Assembly: GCA_947453625.1 (NCBI GenBank)
Contig: CANGHK010000032.1
Location: forward strand, 1-61,956
Direction of reading: 5' to 3'
DNA from: Burkholderiales bacterium
GTDB lineage: Bacteria; Pseudomonadota; Gammaproteobacteria; Burkholderiales; Burkholderiaceae_C
DNA length: 61,956 bases
Below the pieces are notes generated by a model, which saw only the letters and a program-made list of their open reading frames with translations, was not told where the DNA came from and did no database searches. Below, piece after piece: positions 8,604-17,267 of the stretch (the stretch's first letter is position 1; each line of letters begins with the position of its first letter). Made by a program: the position numbers and the translations under genes.

Positions 8604-8861
8604 GCGCGTGGCATCGCCTTGTCGGCAACGCGCCCTCCGGCGGTGGCTGCATTGACCCGATGGGCCGCTCGGCACAACCGCTGAGCGCCCGATTCTGCGG
8701 GCGGGGACTTGCTTTTTCTTGCGTCAGAACAAGAATTTTGCCGATCTCGTCACCGGCGGACGACAGCCGATGGGCTGTTGCGGCGCGTCGCGCCGCAACA
8801 GCCCGACGAGTGTCGCCCCGGCCCGCTGACGGTCGGCATCGGCCGGCCGCCCGGACCCAGA
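8604..8861. other. Intergenic region with a strong hairpin
   Basis: A gap of 258 bp between the start of the diguanylate cyclase gene and the end of the serine hydrolase gene. Apart from the hairpin at 8772-8804, nothing recognisable was seen. It should hold the promoter of the minus-strand signalling genes, but no clear -35/-10 pair stands out. Confidence 0.5.
8772..8804 (-). terminator. Perfect 14-bp hairpin behind the serine hydrolase gene
   Basis: The arms 8772-8785 and 8791-8804 are exactly complementary over 14 bp around a five-base loop (CGTCG). It lies about 58 bp past the stop of the minus-strand serine hydrolase gene. No T-run follows on either strand, so it is either a Rho-dependent end that the hairpin protects from exonucleases or a non-canonical terminator. 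Confidence 0.45.
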
Positions 8862-10187
8862 TCAGTCGGCGATGGCCTGCGACACCAGGTCCTTCATCGC
8901 CCGGCGGTAGAAGGCGCGCAGCGGGCTGGGCGCCTGGGTCATGTAGACCGCGCAGATCTGCTCCTTGGGTTCGGCCCAGAAGAAGGTGCCGGCATAGCCC
9001 GCCCACATGAACTCGCCGGCCGTGCCATGCACACCGGCGATGCCGTCGCCTTGGCGCACCATGAAGCCCAGGCCGAAGGTATAGCCCGGAACGCCCATCA
9101 GCAGCGCGCCGGGGTTGACAGGCGCGGCCGCCAGCACCGGGCCGAGGTGGTCGGCGGTCATCAGTTGCACCGTGCTGCGCGACAGGATGCGCGCCCCGTC
9201 GAGTTGCCCGCCGTTGAGCATGGCCTGGCAGTAACGCAGGTAATCGCCCGCGGTGCTGACGCCGCCGGCGCCGCCCGAGTCGTTGCCGGGGGTCTGGCTC
9301 ATGTCGAGCAGTTTGTTGTCGACCCCGGTGGCCGGGTCTTTCGGGAAGGCCTCGGCCAGCCGCGCGGCCTTGGCTGAGGGCACCGAGAAGCCGCTATCGA
9401 CCATCTTGAGCGGGTTGAACAGGCGCTGCTGCAGGAAATCGCCCAGGCGCTGGCCAGACACCGCCTCGACCACCCGGCCCTGCACGTCGACCGACAGGCT
9501 GTACTCCCAGGCCGTGCCGGGCTGTTGCGCCAGCGGCGCCTTGCCCAGGCCGTCGGCCATCTCGGCGCCCGACAGCGTGCGGGCGTCGTAGTCGAGGGTG
9601 GGCTTGAACACGCCGGCTTTGATGTAGGCCTCGCGCACCAGCGTGTTCTTGGTCAGTTCGCCATAGGCCAGGCCCGAGGTGTGGCGCAGCAAGTCCTGGA
9701 TCGTCGGCTCGCGGTTGGCCGGCACCAGCTTGAAGGCGACGCCGCCGAAAACCGGGTCGAAGGTCGGCGCACTGACCATCGGGTTCTTGAACGAAGGCAG
9801 GAACTTGCTGATCGGGTCGGTCAGCTGAACTTTGCCGTCCTCGACCAGCATCATCAGCCCGGTCGAGGCCAGCGGCTTGGTCATCGAGTAGATGCGGAAG
9901 ATCGAGTCGGCCGCCATCGCGCCGCCGCTGGCGTTGTTCAGGCTGCCGAAGGCCTTCGAATAGACCAGCTTGCCCTTGCGCGCCACCATCAGCACCGCGC
10001 CCGGCAGCTTCTTGTCGGTGATTTCCTTCTCGAACACCGTGGTCAGCTTGGCGAGCCGCTCGGACGACATGCCCACGCTTTCGGGCTGGGCCGTGGGCAG
10101 GGGTTGGGCCAGCGTGGCGCTGGCGGCCAGCGCCGCGACGGCGGCCAGCAGGGTGGGCAGGAGCTTGAATCGGTGCGGGGTGGTCAT
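8862..10187 (-). CDS. Secreted serine hydrolase of the class C beta-lactamase / family VIII esterase fold
   Basis: A 441-residue protein with a clear signal peptide (about 1-27: Arg/Lys, a hydrophobic core rich in Leu and Ala, then ATLAQ), so it should be periplasmic or secreted. The nucleophile motif SxxK is present as SMTK in FRIYSMTKPLA. HTSGLAYGE follows, a Tyr-Ser-Leu takes the place of the YxN box, and a WAGYAGTFFW segment replaces the KTG box, as in family VIII esterases such as EstB. It probably hydrolyses esters or D-amino-acid peptides rather than acting as a drug-resistance enzyme. An ATG four codons upstream (10199) is an alternative start. It is divergent from the urease operon. 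Confidence 0.85.
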   Translation of the reverse strand: MTTPHRFKLLPTLLAAVAALAASATLAQPLPTAQPESVGMSSERLAKLTTVFEKEITDKKLPGAVLMVARKGKLVYSKAFGSLNNASGGAMAADSIFRIYSMTKPLASTGLMMLVEDGKVQLTDPISKFLPSFKNPMVSAPTFDPVFGGVAFKLVPANREPTIQDLLRHTSGLAYGELTKNTLVREAYIKAGVFKPTLDYDARTLSGAEMADGLGKAPLAQQPGTAWEYSLSVDVQGRVVEAVSGQRLGDFLQQRLFNPLKMVDSGFSVPSAKAARLAEAFPKDPATGVDNKLLDMSQTPGNDSGGAGGVSTAGDYLRYCQAMLNGGQLDGARILSRSTVQLMTADHLGPVLAAAPVNPGALLMGVPGYTFGLGFMVRQGDGIAGVHGTAGEFMWAGYAGTFFWAEPKEQICAVYMTQAPSPLRAFYRRAMKDLVSQAIAD

Positions 10188-10387
10188 GGCGGGTGTCATC
10201 TCCGGGTATCTTGTGGTGGCTGAAGTGAGCGGCAGTGCCGCAGCAGTCATGCTGCCCGAAATCCAGCCGCTGGCCAGCAGGGCTTTCACCGCCGGGTACG
10301 CGTCAAGGCCGCCACCCAGGGAACCCCGACCCGACAACACGGGGCGGCCTGGTTACGATGGCACCGATCCTGCAACCAGCGACGCCC
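10188..10387. promoter_or_regulatory. Divergent control region, serine hydrolase / urease operon
   Basis: 200 bp between two divergent start codons, so it must hold the promoters of both, including that of the urease operon. No convincing -35/-10 pair, NtrC/sigma-54 (GG-N10-GC) promoter or operator palindrome was picked out by eye. Confidence 0.5.
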
Positions 10388-10690
10388 ATGGAACTGACAC
10401 CACGCGAAAAAGACAAGCTGCTGATCTTCACCGCCTCGCTGCTGGCCGAGCGCCGCAAAGCCCGCGGCCTGAAGCTCAACTACCCCGAGGCGGTGGCGCT
10501 GATCAGCGCAGCGATCATGGAGGGCGCGCGCGACGGCAAGTCGGTGGCGGCCTTGATGAGCGACGGCAAGACCGTGCTGACGCGCGACGACGTGATGGAC
10601 GGCATCGCCGAGCTGATCCCGGAAATCCAGGTCGAGGCCACCTTTCCGGATGGCACCAAACTGGTGACCGTGCACCAACCCATCGCCTGA
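10388..10690 (+). CDS. ureA: Urease gamma subunit
   Basis: A 100-residue protein, exactly the usual UreA length. It begins [10 protein letters not shown] and contains the family segments [11 protein letters not shown] and [19 protein letters not shown] at the C-terminus. With UreB and UreC it forms the (alpha-beta-gamma)3 enzyme that hydrolyses urea to ammonia and carbamate in the cytoplasm. It is the first gene of the operon. The ATG at 10388 was chosen because it gives the standard N-terminus; the open frame upstream is noncoding. Confidence 0.98.
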   Translation: MELTPREKDKLLIFTASLLAERRKARGLKLNYPEAVALISAAIMEGARDGKSVAALMSDGKTVLTRDDVMDGIAELIPEIQVEATFPDGTKLVTVHQPIA

Positions 10691-10698
10691 AACGCACC

Positions 10699-10869
10699 AT
10701 GAAGAAACATTTGACGATCTCGGCCTTGATGGTCGGCGCCGGACTGGTCCAGGCTCACGAAGGCCATGGCCTGCCCGGCAGCCTGCACTGGCATAGCGAC
10801 GACGCGCTGGTGCTGATCGCGCTGGCCGCGGTGGCCGCCACCGGCCTGTGGCTGGCGCGCCGCAAGTGA
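10699..10869 (+). CDS. Small His-rich membrane peptide inside the urease operon
   Basis: A 56-residue protein read between ureA and ureB, 8 bp from each. An N-terminal hydrophobic signal (about 1-19, [20 protein letters not shown]) is followed by a short His-rich stretch (HEGHG, then SLHWHSDD) and a second hydrophobic helix (about 37-52) that ends in LARRK. The layout suggests a periplasmic metal-binding loop anchored in the inner membrane, or exposed after signal cleavage. Position and histidines suggest a part in nickel handling for urease, but no known family was recognised and the role is inferred. It has the GC content and codon choice of its neighbours. Confidence 0.75.
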   Translation: MKKHLTISALMVGAGLVQAHEGHGLPGSLHWHSDDALVLIALAAVAATGLWLARRK

Positions 10870-10877
10870 GCAAAACC

Positions 10878-11183
10878 ATGAATCCTGGCGAACTGTTGAT
10901 TGACGCGGGCGAGCATGCCCTGAACCCCGGCCGGCGTGGAGTCACGCTGGTGGTGCAGAACACCGGCGACCGGCCGATCCAGGTCGGCTCGCATTACCAC
11001 TTCGCCGAGACCAACGCCGCGCTGCAGTTCGACCGCGACGCGGCGCGCGGCATGCGGCTGAACATCGCCTCGGGCACGGCGGTGCGTTTCGAGCCCGGCC
11101 AGCAGCGCACGGTCGACCTGGTGGACTACGCCGGCGCGCGCGAAGTCTGGGGTTTCAGGGCCCAGATTCAAGGAAAACTGTAA
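10878..11183 (+). CDS. ureB: Urease beta subunit
   Basis: A 101-residue protein with the typical start MNPGELL and the conserved segments [29 protein letters not shown] and [17 protein letters not shown]. Structural subunit that packs around UreC near the active-site flap. Its TAA stop overlaps the ureC ATG (TAATG), which points to coupled translation. Confidence 0.98.
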   Translation: MNPGELLIDAGEHALNPGRRGVTLVVQNTGDRPIQVGSHYHFAETNAALQFDRDAARGMRLNIASGTAVRFEPGQQRTVDLVDYAGAREVWGFRAQIQGKL

Positions 11184-12910
11184 TGGCAACGATTGGACGG
11201 CGTGCCTACGCCGAGATGTACGGCCCGACGGTGGGCGACCGGGTGCGGCTGGCCGACACCGCCTTGGTCATCGAGGTCGAGGATGACTTCACGCTGCGCG
11301 CTGGCGGCTACGGCGAGGAAGTCAAGTTCGGCGGCGGCAAGACCATACGCGACGGCATGGGCCAGAGCCAGGTGCCCAACGGCCCGGGCGCCCACGAGGC
11401 TGCCGACCTGGTGATCACCAACGCGCTGATCATCGACCACTGGGGCATCGTCAAGGCCGACATCGGCATCAAGCGTCACCGCATCGTCGCAATCGGCAAG
11501 GCCGGCAACCCCGACGTGCAGCCTGGCGTGGACATCGTGATCGGCCCCGGCACCGAGATCCTGTCGGCCGAGGGCATGATCGTCACCGCCGGCGGCATAG
11601 ACACCCACATCCACTTCATCTGCCCGCAGCAGATCGAAGAGTCGCTGATGTCGGGCATCACGACGATGATGGGTGGTGGCACCGGGCCGGCCACCGGCAC
11701 CTTCGCCACCACCTGCACGCCCGGGCCAGAAAGCCTGCGCTTCATGCTGCAGGCGGCCGAGGCCTTTCCGATGAACCTGGGCTTTCTGGGCAAGGGCAAC
11801 GCCAGCCGGCCCGAGGCGCTGCGCCAGCAGGTGGAGGCGGGCGCGGTCGGCCTCAAGCTGCACGAGGACTGGGGCACGACGCCGGCGGCGATCGACAACT
11901 GCCTGAGCGTGGCCGAAGAGCATGACGTGCAGGTCTCGATCCACAGCGACACGCTGAACGAATCGGGCTTCGTCGAGAACACGGTGGCCGCCACCCAGGG
12001 CCGCACGCTGTGCGCCTTCCACACCGAGGGCGCCGGCGGCGGCCATGCGCCCGACATCATGCGGGTGGTGGGCGAGCCCAACTTCCTGCCCTCGTCGACC
12101 AATCCGACGATGCCCTACACCGTCAACACAGTGGACGAGCACCTGGACATGCTGATGGTCTGCCACCACCTGGACGCCAGCGTGGCCGAGGACCTGGCCT
12201 TCGCCGAAAGCCGGATCCGGCGCGAGACCATCGCCGCCGAGGACGTGCTGCACGACCTGGGCGCGATCAGCATGTTCTCCAGCGACAGCCAGGCCATGGG
12301 CCGGGTCGGCGAGGTGATCATCCGCTGCTGGCAGACGGCGCACAAGATGAAGGGCCAGCGCGGTGGCCTGCCCGGCGACACCGCGCGCCACGACAACGCC
12401 CGCGTCAAGCGCTACATCGCCAAGCTGACGATCAACCCGGCGCTCAGCCACGGCATAGCGCATGAGGTGGGGTCGATAGAGCCGGGCAAATGGGCCGACC
12501 TGGTGTTGTGGAAGCCGGCCTTCTTCGGCGTCAAGCCCAGCGTGGTGCTCAAGGGCGGCTTCATCGCGGCGGCGGCGATGGGCGACCCGAACGCCAGCAT
12601 CCCGACGCCGCAACCGGTGCATTACCGGCCGATGTTCGCCAGCTACGGCAAAGCGCTGGGCAGCACCTCGATCAGCTTCGTCAGCGGCGCCAGCCTGGCC
12701 AACGGCGCGGTCCAATCGTACGGCCTGGCCAAGCGCCTGGTGGCGGTCAAGGGCAACCGCAGCGTCAAGAAGGCCGACATGGTGCACAACCATTACCTGC
12801 CGCGGATGGAGATCGACGCCCAGACCTACGAGGTGCGCGCCGACGGCCTGCTGCTGACCTGCGAGCCCGCCAGCGAACTGCCGATGGCACAGAGGTACTT
12901 TTTGTTTTAG
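11183..12910 (+). CDS. ureC: Urease alpha (catalytic) subunit
   Basis: A 575-residue amidohydrolase, the usual UreC length. All nickel ligands can be placed: His142 and His144 (THIHFICP), carbamylated Lys225 ([11 protein letters not shown]), His254 (SIHSDTLNE), His280 ([14 protein letters not shown]) and Asp368 (SSDSQAMGR). The flap cysteine and catalytic histidine are Cys327 and His328 (VCHHLD). It should be an active enzyme once loaded with two Ni2+ and CO2 by the accessory proteins. Start at the ATG that overlaps the ureB stop. Confidence 0.99.
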   Translation: MATIGRRAYAEMYGPTVGDRVRLADTALVIEVEDDFTLRAGGYGEEVKFGGGKTIRDGMGQSQVPNGPGAHEAADLVITNALIIDHWGIVKADIGIKRHRIVAIGKAGNPDVQPGVDIVIGPGTEILSAEGMIVTAGGIDTHIHFICPQQIEESLMSGITTMMGGGTGPATGTFATTCTPGPESLRFMLQAAEAFPMNLGFLGKGNASRPEALRQQVEAGAVGLKLHEDWGTTPAAIDNCLSVAEEHDVQVSIHSDTLNESGFVENTVAATQGRTLCAFHTEGAGGGHAPDIMRVVGEPNFLPSSTNPTMPYTVNTVDEHLDMLMVCHHLDASVAEDLAFAESRIRRETIAAEDVLHDLGAISMFSSDSQAMGRVGEVIIRCWQTAHKMKGQRGGLPGDTARHDNARVKRYIAKLTINPALSHGIAHEVGSIEPGKWADLVLWKPAFFGVKPSVVLKGGFIAAAAMGDPNASIPTPQPVHYRPMFASYGKALGSTSISFVSGASLANGAVQSYGLAKRLVAVKGNRSVKKADMVHNHYLPRMEIDAQTYEVRADGLLLTCEPASELPMAQRYFLF

Positions 12911-12984
12911 CCGGCGGTCGGGCTTGGGGCGGCGGCGGCCTGTCAGCGCGCTTCCAACCCCACCACTCAGGCCACAATCGACCC

Positions 12985-13623
12985 ATGCTGACCATCAACA
13001 AGCTCATCCCCGGCGGCCGCGGCCTGGCCCCGGTGCTCATCAAGCGTGCGGCCCAGGTCGAACTCGACTGGGACGTGCGGCAAAAAAGCCGCTTCGACGC
13101 CACCGACTCACTGGGACGCCTGCTGGGCGTGTTCCTGCCGCGCGGCACCACAGCGCGTGGCGGCGACATGCTGGTGGCCGAGGACGGCTCGCTGATCCGC
13201 GTGCTGGCCGCCCCGCAGGCGGTGCTGGTGGTGCGCGCCTGCGCCACGCATGGCACGCCCTTCGACCTGCTGCGCGCCGCCTACCACCTGGGTAACCGCC
13301 ATGTCGCGTTGGAACTTCAGCCCGACCACCTCAAGCTCGAACCCGACCATGTGCTGGCCGACATGCTGCGCCAGCAGCACCTGATCGTGACCGAATCCCA
13401 CGAGGCCTTCGAACCCGAAGGCGGGGCTTATGCCAGCGCCGGGGCCGGCCACGGCCACGGCCACGGCCATGACCATGGGCACGAACAGGCGCACGAGCAC
13501 GCGCCGGCTGCGGCGCGACCGATAGCCATTGCGGTGGTGGCGGCAGCACCGGCGCATGGACATGCTCATGGGCATGTCCACGGGCCGGATTGCGGCCACG
13601 ACCACGGCCACCACGGCCACTGA
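12985..13623 (+). CDS. ureE: Urease nickel metallochaperone with a long His tail
   Basis: A 212-residue protein. About 1-150 is the standard UreE fold (peptide-binding domain, then the metal-binding domain with LGNRHVALEL and DHVLADMLR). The last 60 residues form a tail with 18 histidines in two blocks (GHGHGHGHDHGHEQAHEH, and the final stretch ending DHGHHGH) joined by an Ala/Val/Pro linker. Such tails bind and store several Ni2+ ions per dimer. UreE hands nickel to UreG for urease activation. The ATG at 12985 gives the usual MLTINK-type start. Confidence 0.97.
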   Translation: MLTINKLIPGGRGLAPVLIKRAAQVELDWDVRQKSRFDATDSLGRLLGVFLPRGTTARGGDMLVAEDGSLIRVLAAPQAVLVVRACATHGTPFDLLRAAYHLGNRHVALELQPDHLKLEPDHVLADMLRQQHLIVTESHEAFEPEGGAYASAGAGHGHGHGHDHGHEQAHEHAPAAARPIAIAVVAAAPAHGHAHGHVHGPDCGHDHGHHGH

Positions 13624-13629
13624 GCGGCG

Positions 13630-14352
13630 ATGCCCCGCGTGCGGCAAGCGGCGCAGCCGTTGCCTGCTCCGGCCCTGCTGCAACTGATGTGGCTGGCCTC
13701 GCCGGCGCTGCCGGTGGGCGGTTTCAGCTACTCCGAGGGCCTGGAGGCGGCGATAGACGGCGGCCAGGTCGGCGACGAGGCCAGCGCCGGCCGCTGGCTG
13801 GTCGACCAACTGGGCTTGAGCCTGCAGCGCGCCGAGTTGCCGCTGCTGGCCAGCGCCTTCAAGGCCTGGCAGCGCCACGACGCGCCGCGCATCGCCGAGC
13901 TCAACGCCTGGGCGCTGCAGACCCGAGAGACCCGCGAGATGCGTCAGCAGACCGAGCAGATGGGCCGCTCGCTGACCGACTGGCTGCGCCAGCGCCAGCC
14001 CGACGACGTGCGCATCCACGTCCTGGCCGCGCTGCGGCCCGCGCCGACCTGGCCGATCGCGTTCGCGCTGGCTGCAGCCACCATCACCGGTGCACCGCTG
14101 CGCGAAGCGCTGCTGGCCTTTGGCTTCGGCTGGGCCGAGAACATGGTGCAGGCGCTGCTGAAATCGGCCCACCTGGGCCAGAGCGCGGGCCAGCGCCTGC
14201 TGGGCCGGTTGGCCGACGCGCTGCCCGCCGCAGTGGACGCAGCCCTGGCCACCGCGCTGGCCGGCGACGGCGCGCGCCAGAACCTGGCGCCCATGCTGGC
14301 CATCCTGTCGGCCCGGCATGAAGCGCAGTACTCCCGCTTGTTCAGAAGCTGA
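13630..14352 (+). CDS. ureF: Urease accessory protein F
   Basis: A 240-residue all-helical protein with the family signature [21 protein letters not shown] at about 20-40 and [11 protein letters not shown] further on. UreF is part of the activation complex, normally UreD-UreF-UreG bound to apo-urease, and gates GTP hydrolysis by UreG. It lies 6 bp behind ureE. Confidence 0.96.
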   Translation: MPRVRQAAQPLPAPALLQLMWLASPALPVGGFSYSEGLEAAIDGGQVGDEASAGRWLVDQLGLSLQRAELPLLASAFKAWQRHDAPRIAELNAWALQTRETREMRQQTEQMGRSLTDWLRQRQPDDVRIHVLAALRPAPTWPIAFALAAATITGAPLREALLAFGFGWAENMVQALLKSAHLGQSAGQRLLGRLADALPAAVDAALATALAGDGARQNLAPMLAILSARHEAQYSRLFRS

Positions 14353-14422
14353 ACCCGAACGGGGCCACGCGCTGCGGCATGATCGCTGCTTGTAGCCCTC
14401 CTCCGCCCCAAGAAAGCCCGCC

Positions 14423-15079
14423 ATGACCGCGCTGCACGCCATCCCCCGCCGCACCAAGAAACTCCCCCCATTGCGCGTCGGCGTGGGCGGACCGGTGGGG
14501 TCGGGCAAGACCACGCTGGTCGAAATGCTGTGCAAGACCATGCGCGACCGCTGGGACCTGGTGGTGGTGACCAACGACATCTACACCAAGGAAGACCAGC
14601 GCCTGCTCACCGTGGCCGGCGCGCTGGCGCCCGAGCGCATCATGGGCGTGGAGACCGGCGGCTGCCCGCACACCGCGATCCGCGAGGACGCGTCGATCAA
14701 CCTCGAGGCGGTGGACCGGATGCTGGAAAAATTCCCGGACGCCGACATCGTCTTCATCGAGTCGGGCGGCGACAACCTGGCCGCCACCTTCAGCCCCGAA
14801 CTCAGCGACCTGACGATCTACGTCATCGACGTCGCCGCCGGCGAGAAGATCCCGCGCAAGGGTGGCCCCGGCATCACCAAGAGCGACCTGTTCGTGATCA
14901 ACAAGATAGACCTCGCGCCCTATGTCGGCGCCAGCCTGGAGGTGATGGAAACCGACACCCGCCGGATGCGGCCAGACCATGCCGGCAAGCGGCCTTATGT
15001 GATGACCAACCTGCGCACCCGCCAGGGTCTGGCCGAGGTGGTGGCCTACATCGAGCGCAAGGGCTTGCTGGTGGACTGA
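14423..15079 (+). CDS. ureG: Urease accessory GTPase
   Basis: A 218-residue SIMIBI-class GTPase with P-loop [11 protein letters not shown] (about 27-37), [10 protein letters not shown], the nickel-binding CPH in [15 protein letters not shown], the Walker B-like IESGGDNL, and NKIDLAP for guanine recognition. GTP hydrolysis drives nickel insertion into UreC. It follows ureF after 70 bp. Confidence 0.98.
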   Translation: MTALHAIPRRTKKLPPLRVGVGGPVGSGKTTLVEMLCKTMRDRWDLVVVTNDIYTKEDQRLLTVAGALAPERIMGVETGGCPHTAIREDASINLEAVDRMLEKFPDADIVFIESGGDNLAATFSPELSDLTIYVIDVAAGEKIPRKGGPGITKSDLFVINKIDLAPYVGASLEVMETDTRRMRPDHAGKRPYVMTNLRTRQGLAEVVAYIERKGLLVD

Positions 15080-15116
15080 GGCCACCACGCCAACGACCTG
15101 ACTCCATGAGGCGAAC

Positions 15117-16085
15117 ATGCTGATCAACTGCGTGGCCTACCGCGACGGCGCCAAGCTGGCCGACATCCCGCCCGCCGAGATCAGCGACTACATGGTCCAG
15201 CCTGGCTGCTTCGTCTGGGTCGCGCTGCGCGACGCCAGCGACTGGGAGTTGGCCGACATGCAGCAGGAGTTCGGCCTGCACGACCTGGCGGTCGAAGATG
15301 CGCGCCACGGCCACCAGCGGCCCAAGATCGAGGAGTACGGCGATTCGGTGTTCGCGGTGCTGCACCTGCTCGAGCTCGATCCGACCGACGCGCTGCGGCT
15401 GGGCGAGGTCAACATCTTCGCCGGACCGAACTACGTGCTGTCGGTGCGCAACCACAGCACGCAAGGCTTTCTGGGCGTGCGCGAGCGCTGCGAGCGCGAG
15501 CCCGCGCAGCTGCGCCAGGGCGCGGGCTTCGTGCTCTACGCGCTGGTGGACGCGGTGGTCGACCGCTACTTCCCGCTCGTCGACGCGCTCGAATCCGAAC
15601 TGGAAACCATCGAGGACCAGATCTTCGACCGCGGCGCGGGGCGCGCCAACATCGAGCGCCTGTACCAGCTCAAGCACAAGGTGACGGTGCTGCGCCACGC
15701 CGTCTCGCCGCTGCTGGACGCCGTGGGCAAGCTCTACGGCGGCCGCGCGCCGGCGGTATGCCTGGCCAGCGCCGACTACTTCCGCGACATCGCCGACCAC
15801 CTGGCGCGGCTGCAGACCTCGATAGACACCATCCGCGACACGATAGGCACGGCGATACAGGTCAACCTGTCTATGGTGACGATAGAGGAGAACGAGGTCA
15901 CCAAGCGGCTGGCCGCCTGGGCCGGCATCTTCGCGGTGGCCACCTTCTTCGTCGGCGTCTGGGGCATGAACTTCCAGCACATGCCCGAGTTGCAGCAGCG
16001 CTGGGGCTATCCCGCCGCGCTGGGCCTGATCGCCGCCACCTGCGGCGGCATGTACTGGCGCTTCAAGCGGGTGGGCTGGTTGTAG
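15117..16085 (+). CDS. corA: CorA-family divalent metal ion channel
   Basis: A 322-residue inner-membrane protein with a long cytoplasmic alpha/beta domain (1 to about 260) and two C-terminal helices. The first helix ends in the signature GMN (VGVWGMNFQHMPE). CorA pentamers import Mg2+ and can pass Co2+ and Ni2+. It starts only 37 bp behind ureG on the same strand without a visible terminator, so it is probably part of the urease transcript and could supply nickel, though Mg2+ uptake is the default function of the family. A GTG or shorter start is not supported; ATG at 15117. Confidence 0.92.
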   Translation: MLINCVAYRDGAKLADIPPAEISDYMVQPGCFVWVALRDASDWELADMQQEFGLHDLAVEDARHGHQRPKIEEYGDSVFAVLHLLELDPTDALRLGEVNIFAGPNYVLSVRNHSTQGFLGVRERCEREPAQLRQGAGFVLYALVDAVVDRYFPLVDALESELETIEDQIFDRGAGRANIERLYQLKHKVTVLRHAVSPLLDAVGKLYGGRAPAVCLASADYFRDIADHLARLQTSIDTIRDTIGTAIQVNLSMVTIEENEVTKRLAAWAGIFAVATFFVGVWGMNFQHMPELQQRWGYPAALGLIAATCGGMYWRFKRVGWL

Positions 16086-16130
16086 CGGCCAGGCCCTGCC
16101 CTGACGCCCCGGCTCGATTCGGGCAAGTTT

Positions 16131-16157
16131 TTGAGAATGATTCTTGTTACTATTCAA
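16131..16157 (+). promoter_or_regulatory. Probable Fur box / promoter of the iron-binding-protein gene
   Basis: AGAATGATTCT (16134-16144) is a perfect 5+1+5 inverted repeat inside TTGAGAATGATTCTTGTTACT. The 19 bases from 16133 match the Fur consensus GATAATGATAATCATTATC at 12 positions. It lies about 40 bp before an iron ABC binding-protein gene, so iron-dependent repression by Fur is likely. Confidence 0.65.
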
Positions 16158-16184
16158 TCACTCTCCACCCACCGGATTGCCACC

Positions 16185-17234
16185 ATGTCCCTCCGCTATT
16201 TCGTCTTGCGACGCCGACCGGCGCTGACCGCGCTGGCCGCGCTGGGCCTGCTGGCGGGCTCACCCGCCCCGGCCGCGGCGCAGGCTGGCGTGCTCAACAT
16301 CTACTCGGCCCGCCACTACCAGACCGACGAGGCGCTGTACGCCAACTTCAGCAAGGCCACCGGCATCAAGATCAACCGGCTCGACGGCAAGGAGGAGGAA
16401 CTGGTCGAGCGCATCCGCAACGAGGCCAGCGCCAGCCCGGCCGACCTGCTGATCACGGTGGACGCGGCGCGGCTGGAGGTGGCCGACAGCCTGGGGCTGT
16501 TCCAGCCAGTCAAGAGCCGGCTGCTCGACGAGCGCATCCCGGCCGCGCTGCGCACGCCCAACTGGTCGGCGTTCTCCACCCGGGCCCGGGTGATCGTCTT
16601 CAACAAGGCGGCGCTCAAGCGCGAGCAGGTGCAGAGCTATGCCGACCTCGCGACACCCGCGCTGAAGGGCCAGGTCTGCATGCGCTCTGGCGCGCATCCC
16701 TACAACCTGTCGCTGGGCGCGGCGGTGATCGCCCATGAGGGCGAGGCGAAGGCCGAGGCCTGGGCGCGCGGCATGGTGGCCAACTTCGCGCGCAGCCCCA
16801 AGGGCGGCGACACGGATCAGATCAAGTCGGTGGCGGCCGGCGAATGCGGCGTCACGGTCTCCAACACCTACTACCTGGTGCGGATGATGCGCAGCAACAA
16901 GCCCGAGGACCAGCAGGCGATGGCCGCGGTGGGCGTGGTCTGGCCCAACCAGTCGAGCTGGGGCACCCACATCAATATCTCGGGCGCCGGTGTGTTGAAG
17001 CATGCACCGAACCGCGACGCGGCGGTGCGCTTCATGGAGTACCTGGCCGGCGACGAGGCGCAAGCCTATTTCGCGAATGGCAACAACGAGTGGCCGGTGG
17101 TCAAGGGCAGCGTGGCGGCGAACCCGGCGCTGGCCGCGCTGGGCAGCTTCAAGTCCGACACGCTGCCGATAGGCGAACTGGCCAAGACCACCGTGCTGGC
17201 GCAGAAGGTGTTCGACCGGGCGGGCTGGAAATAG
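16185..17234 (+). CDS. Ferric iron ABC transporter, periplasmic binding protein (FutA/FbpA type)
   Basis: A 349-residue secreted protein with signal peptide (about 1-33, cleaved near AAAQAG). The mature part opens VLNIYSARHYQTDE, as in FutA/FbpA proteins, and has the Tyr pair NTYYLVRMM that coordinates Fe3+. Further family segments are WSAFSTRARVIVFNK and KGGDTDQIKSV. It should capture ferric iron in the periplasm and deliver it to the permease encoded next. A Fur-like site precedes it. The ATG at 16185 is preferred over an upstream one at 16131, which lies inside the Fur-like site. The permease gene is convergent, 33 bp away. Confidence 0.93.
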   Translation: MSLRYFVLRRRPALTALAALGLLAGSPAPAAAQAGVLNIYSARHYQTDEALYANFSKATGIKINRLDGKEEELVERIRNEASASPADLLITVDAARLEVADSLGLFQPVKSRLLDERIPAALRTPNWSAFSTRARVIVFNKAALKREQVQSYADLATPALKGQVCMRSGAHPYNLSLGAAVIAHEGEAKAEAWARGMVANFARSPKGGDTDQIKSVAAGECGVTVSNTYYLVRMMRSNKPEDQQAMAAVGVVWPNQSSWGTHINISGAGVLKHAPNRDAAVRFMEYLAGDEAQAYFANGNNEWPVVKGSVAANPALAALGSFKSDTLPIGELAKTTVLAQKVFDRAGWK

Positions 17235-17267
17235 CGCGGCTTGAAGCCAACCCGCAGCGCGGCCGGC

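Noticed and set aside
8862-10187. Serine hydrolase as a true class C beta-lactamase for drug resistance
   Set aside because: The KTG box is replaced by a WAG-type segment and the YxN box is altered, which fits family VIII esterases better.
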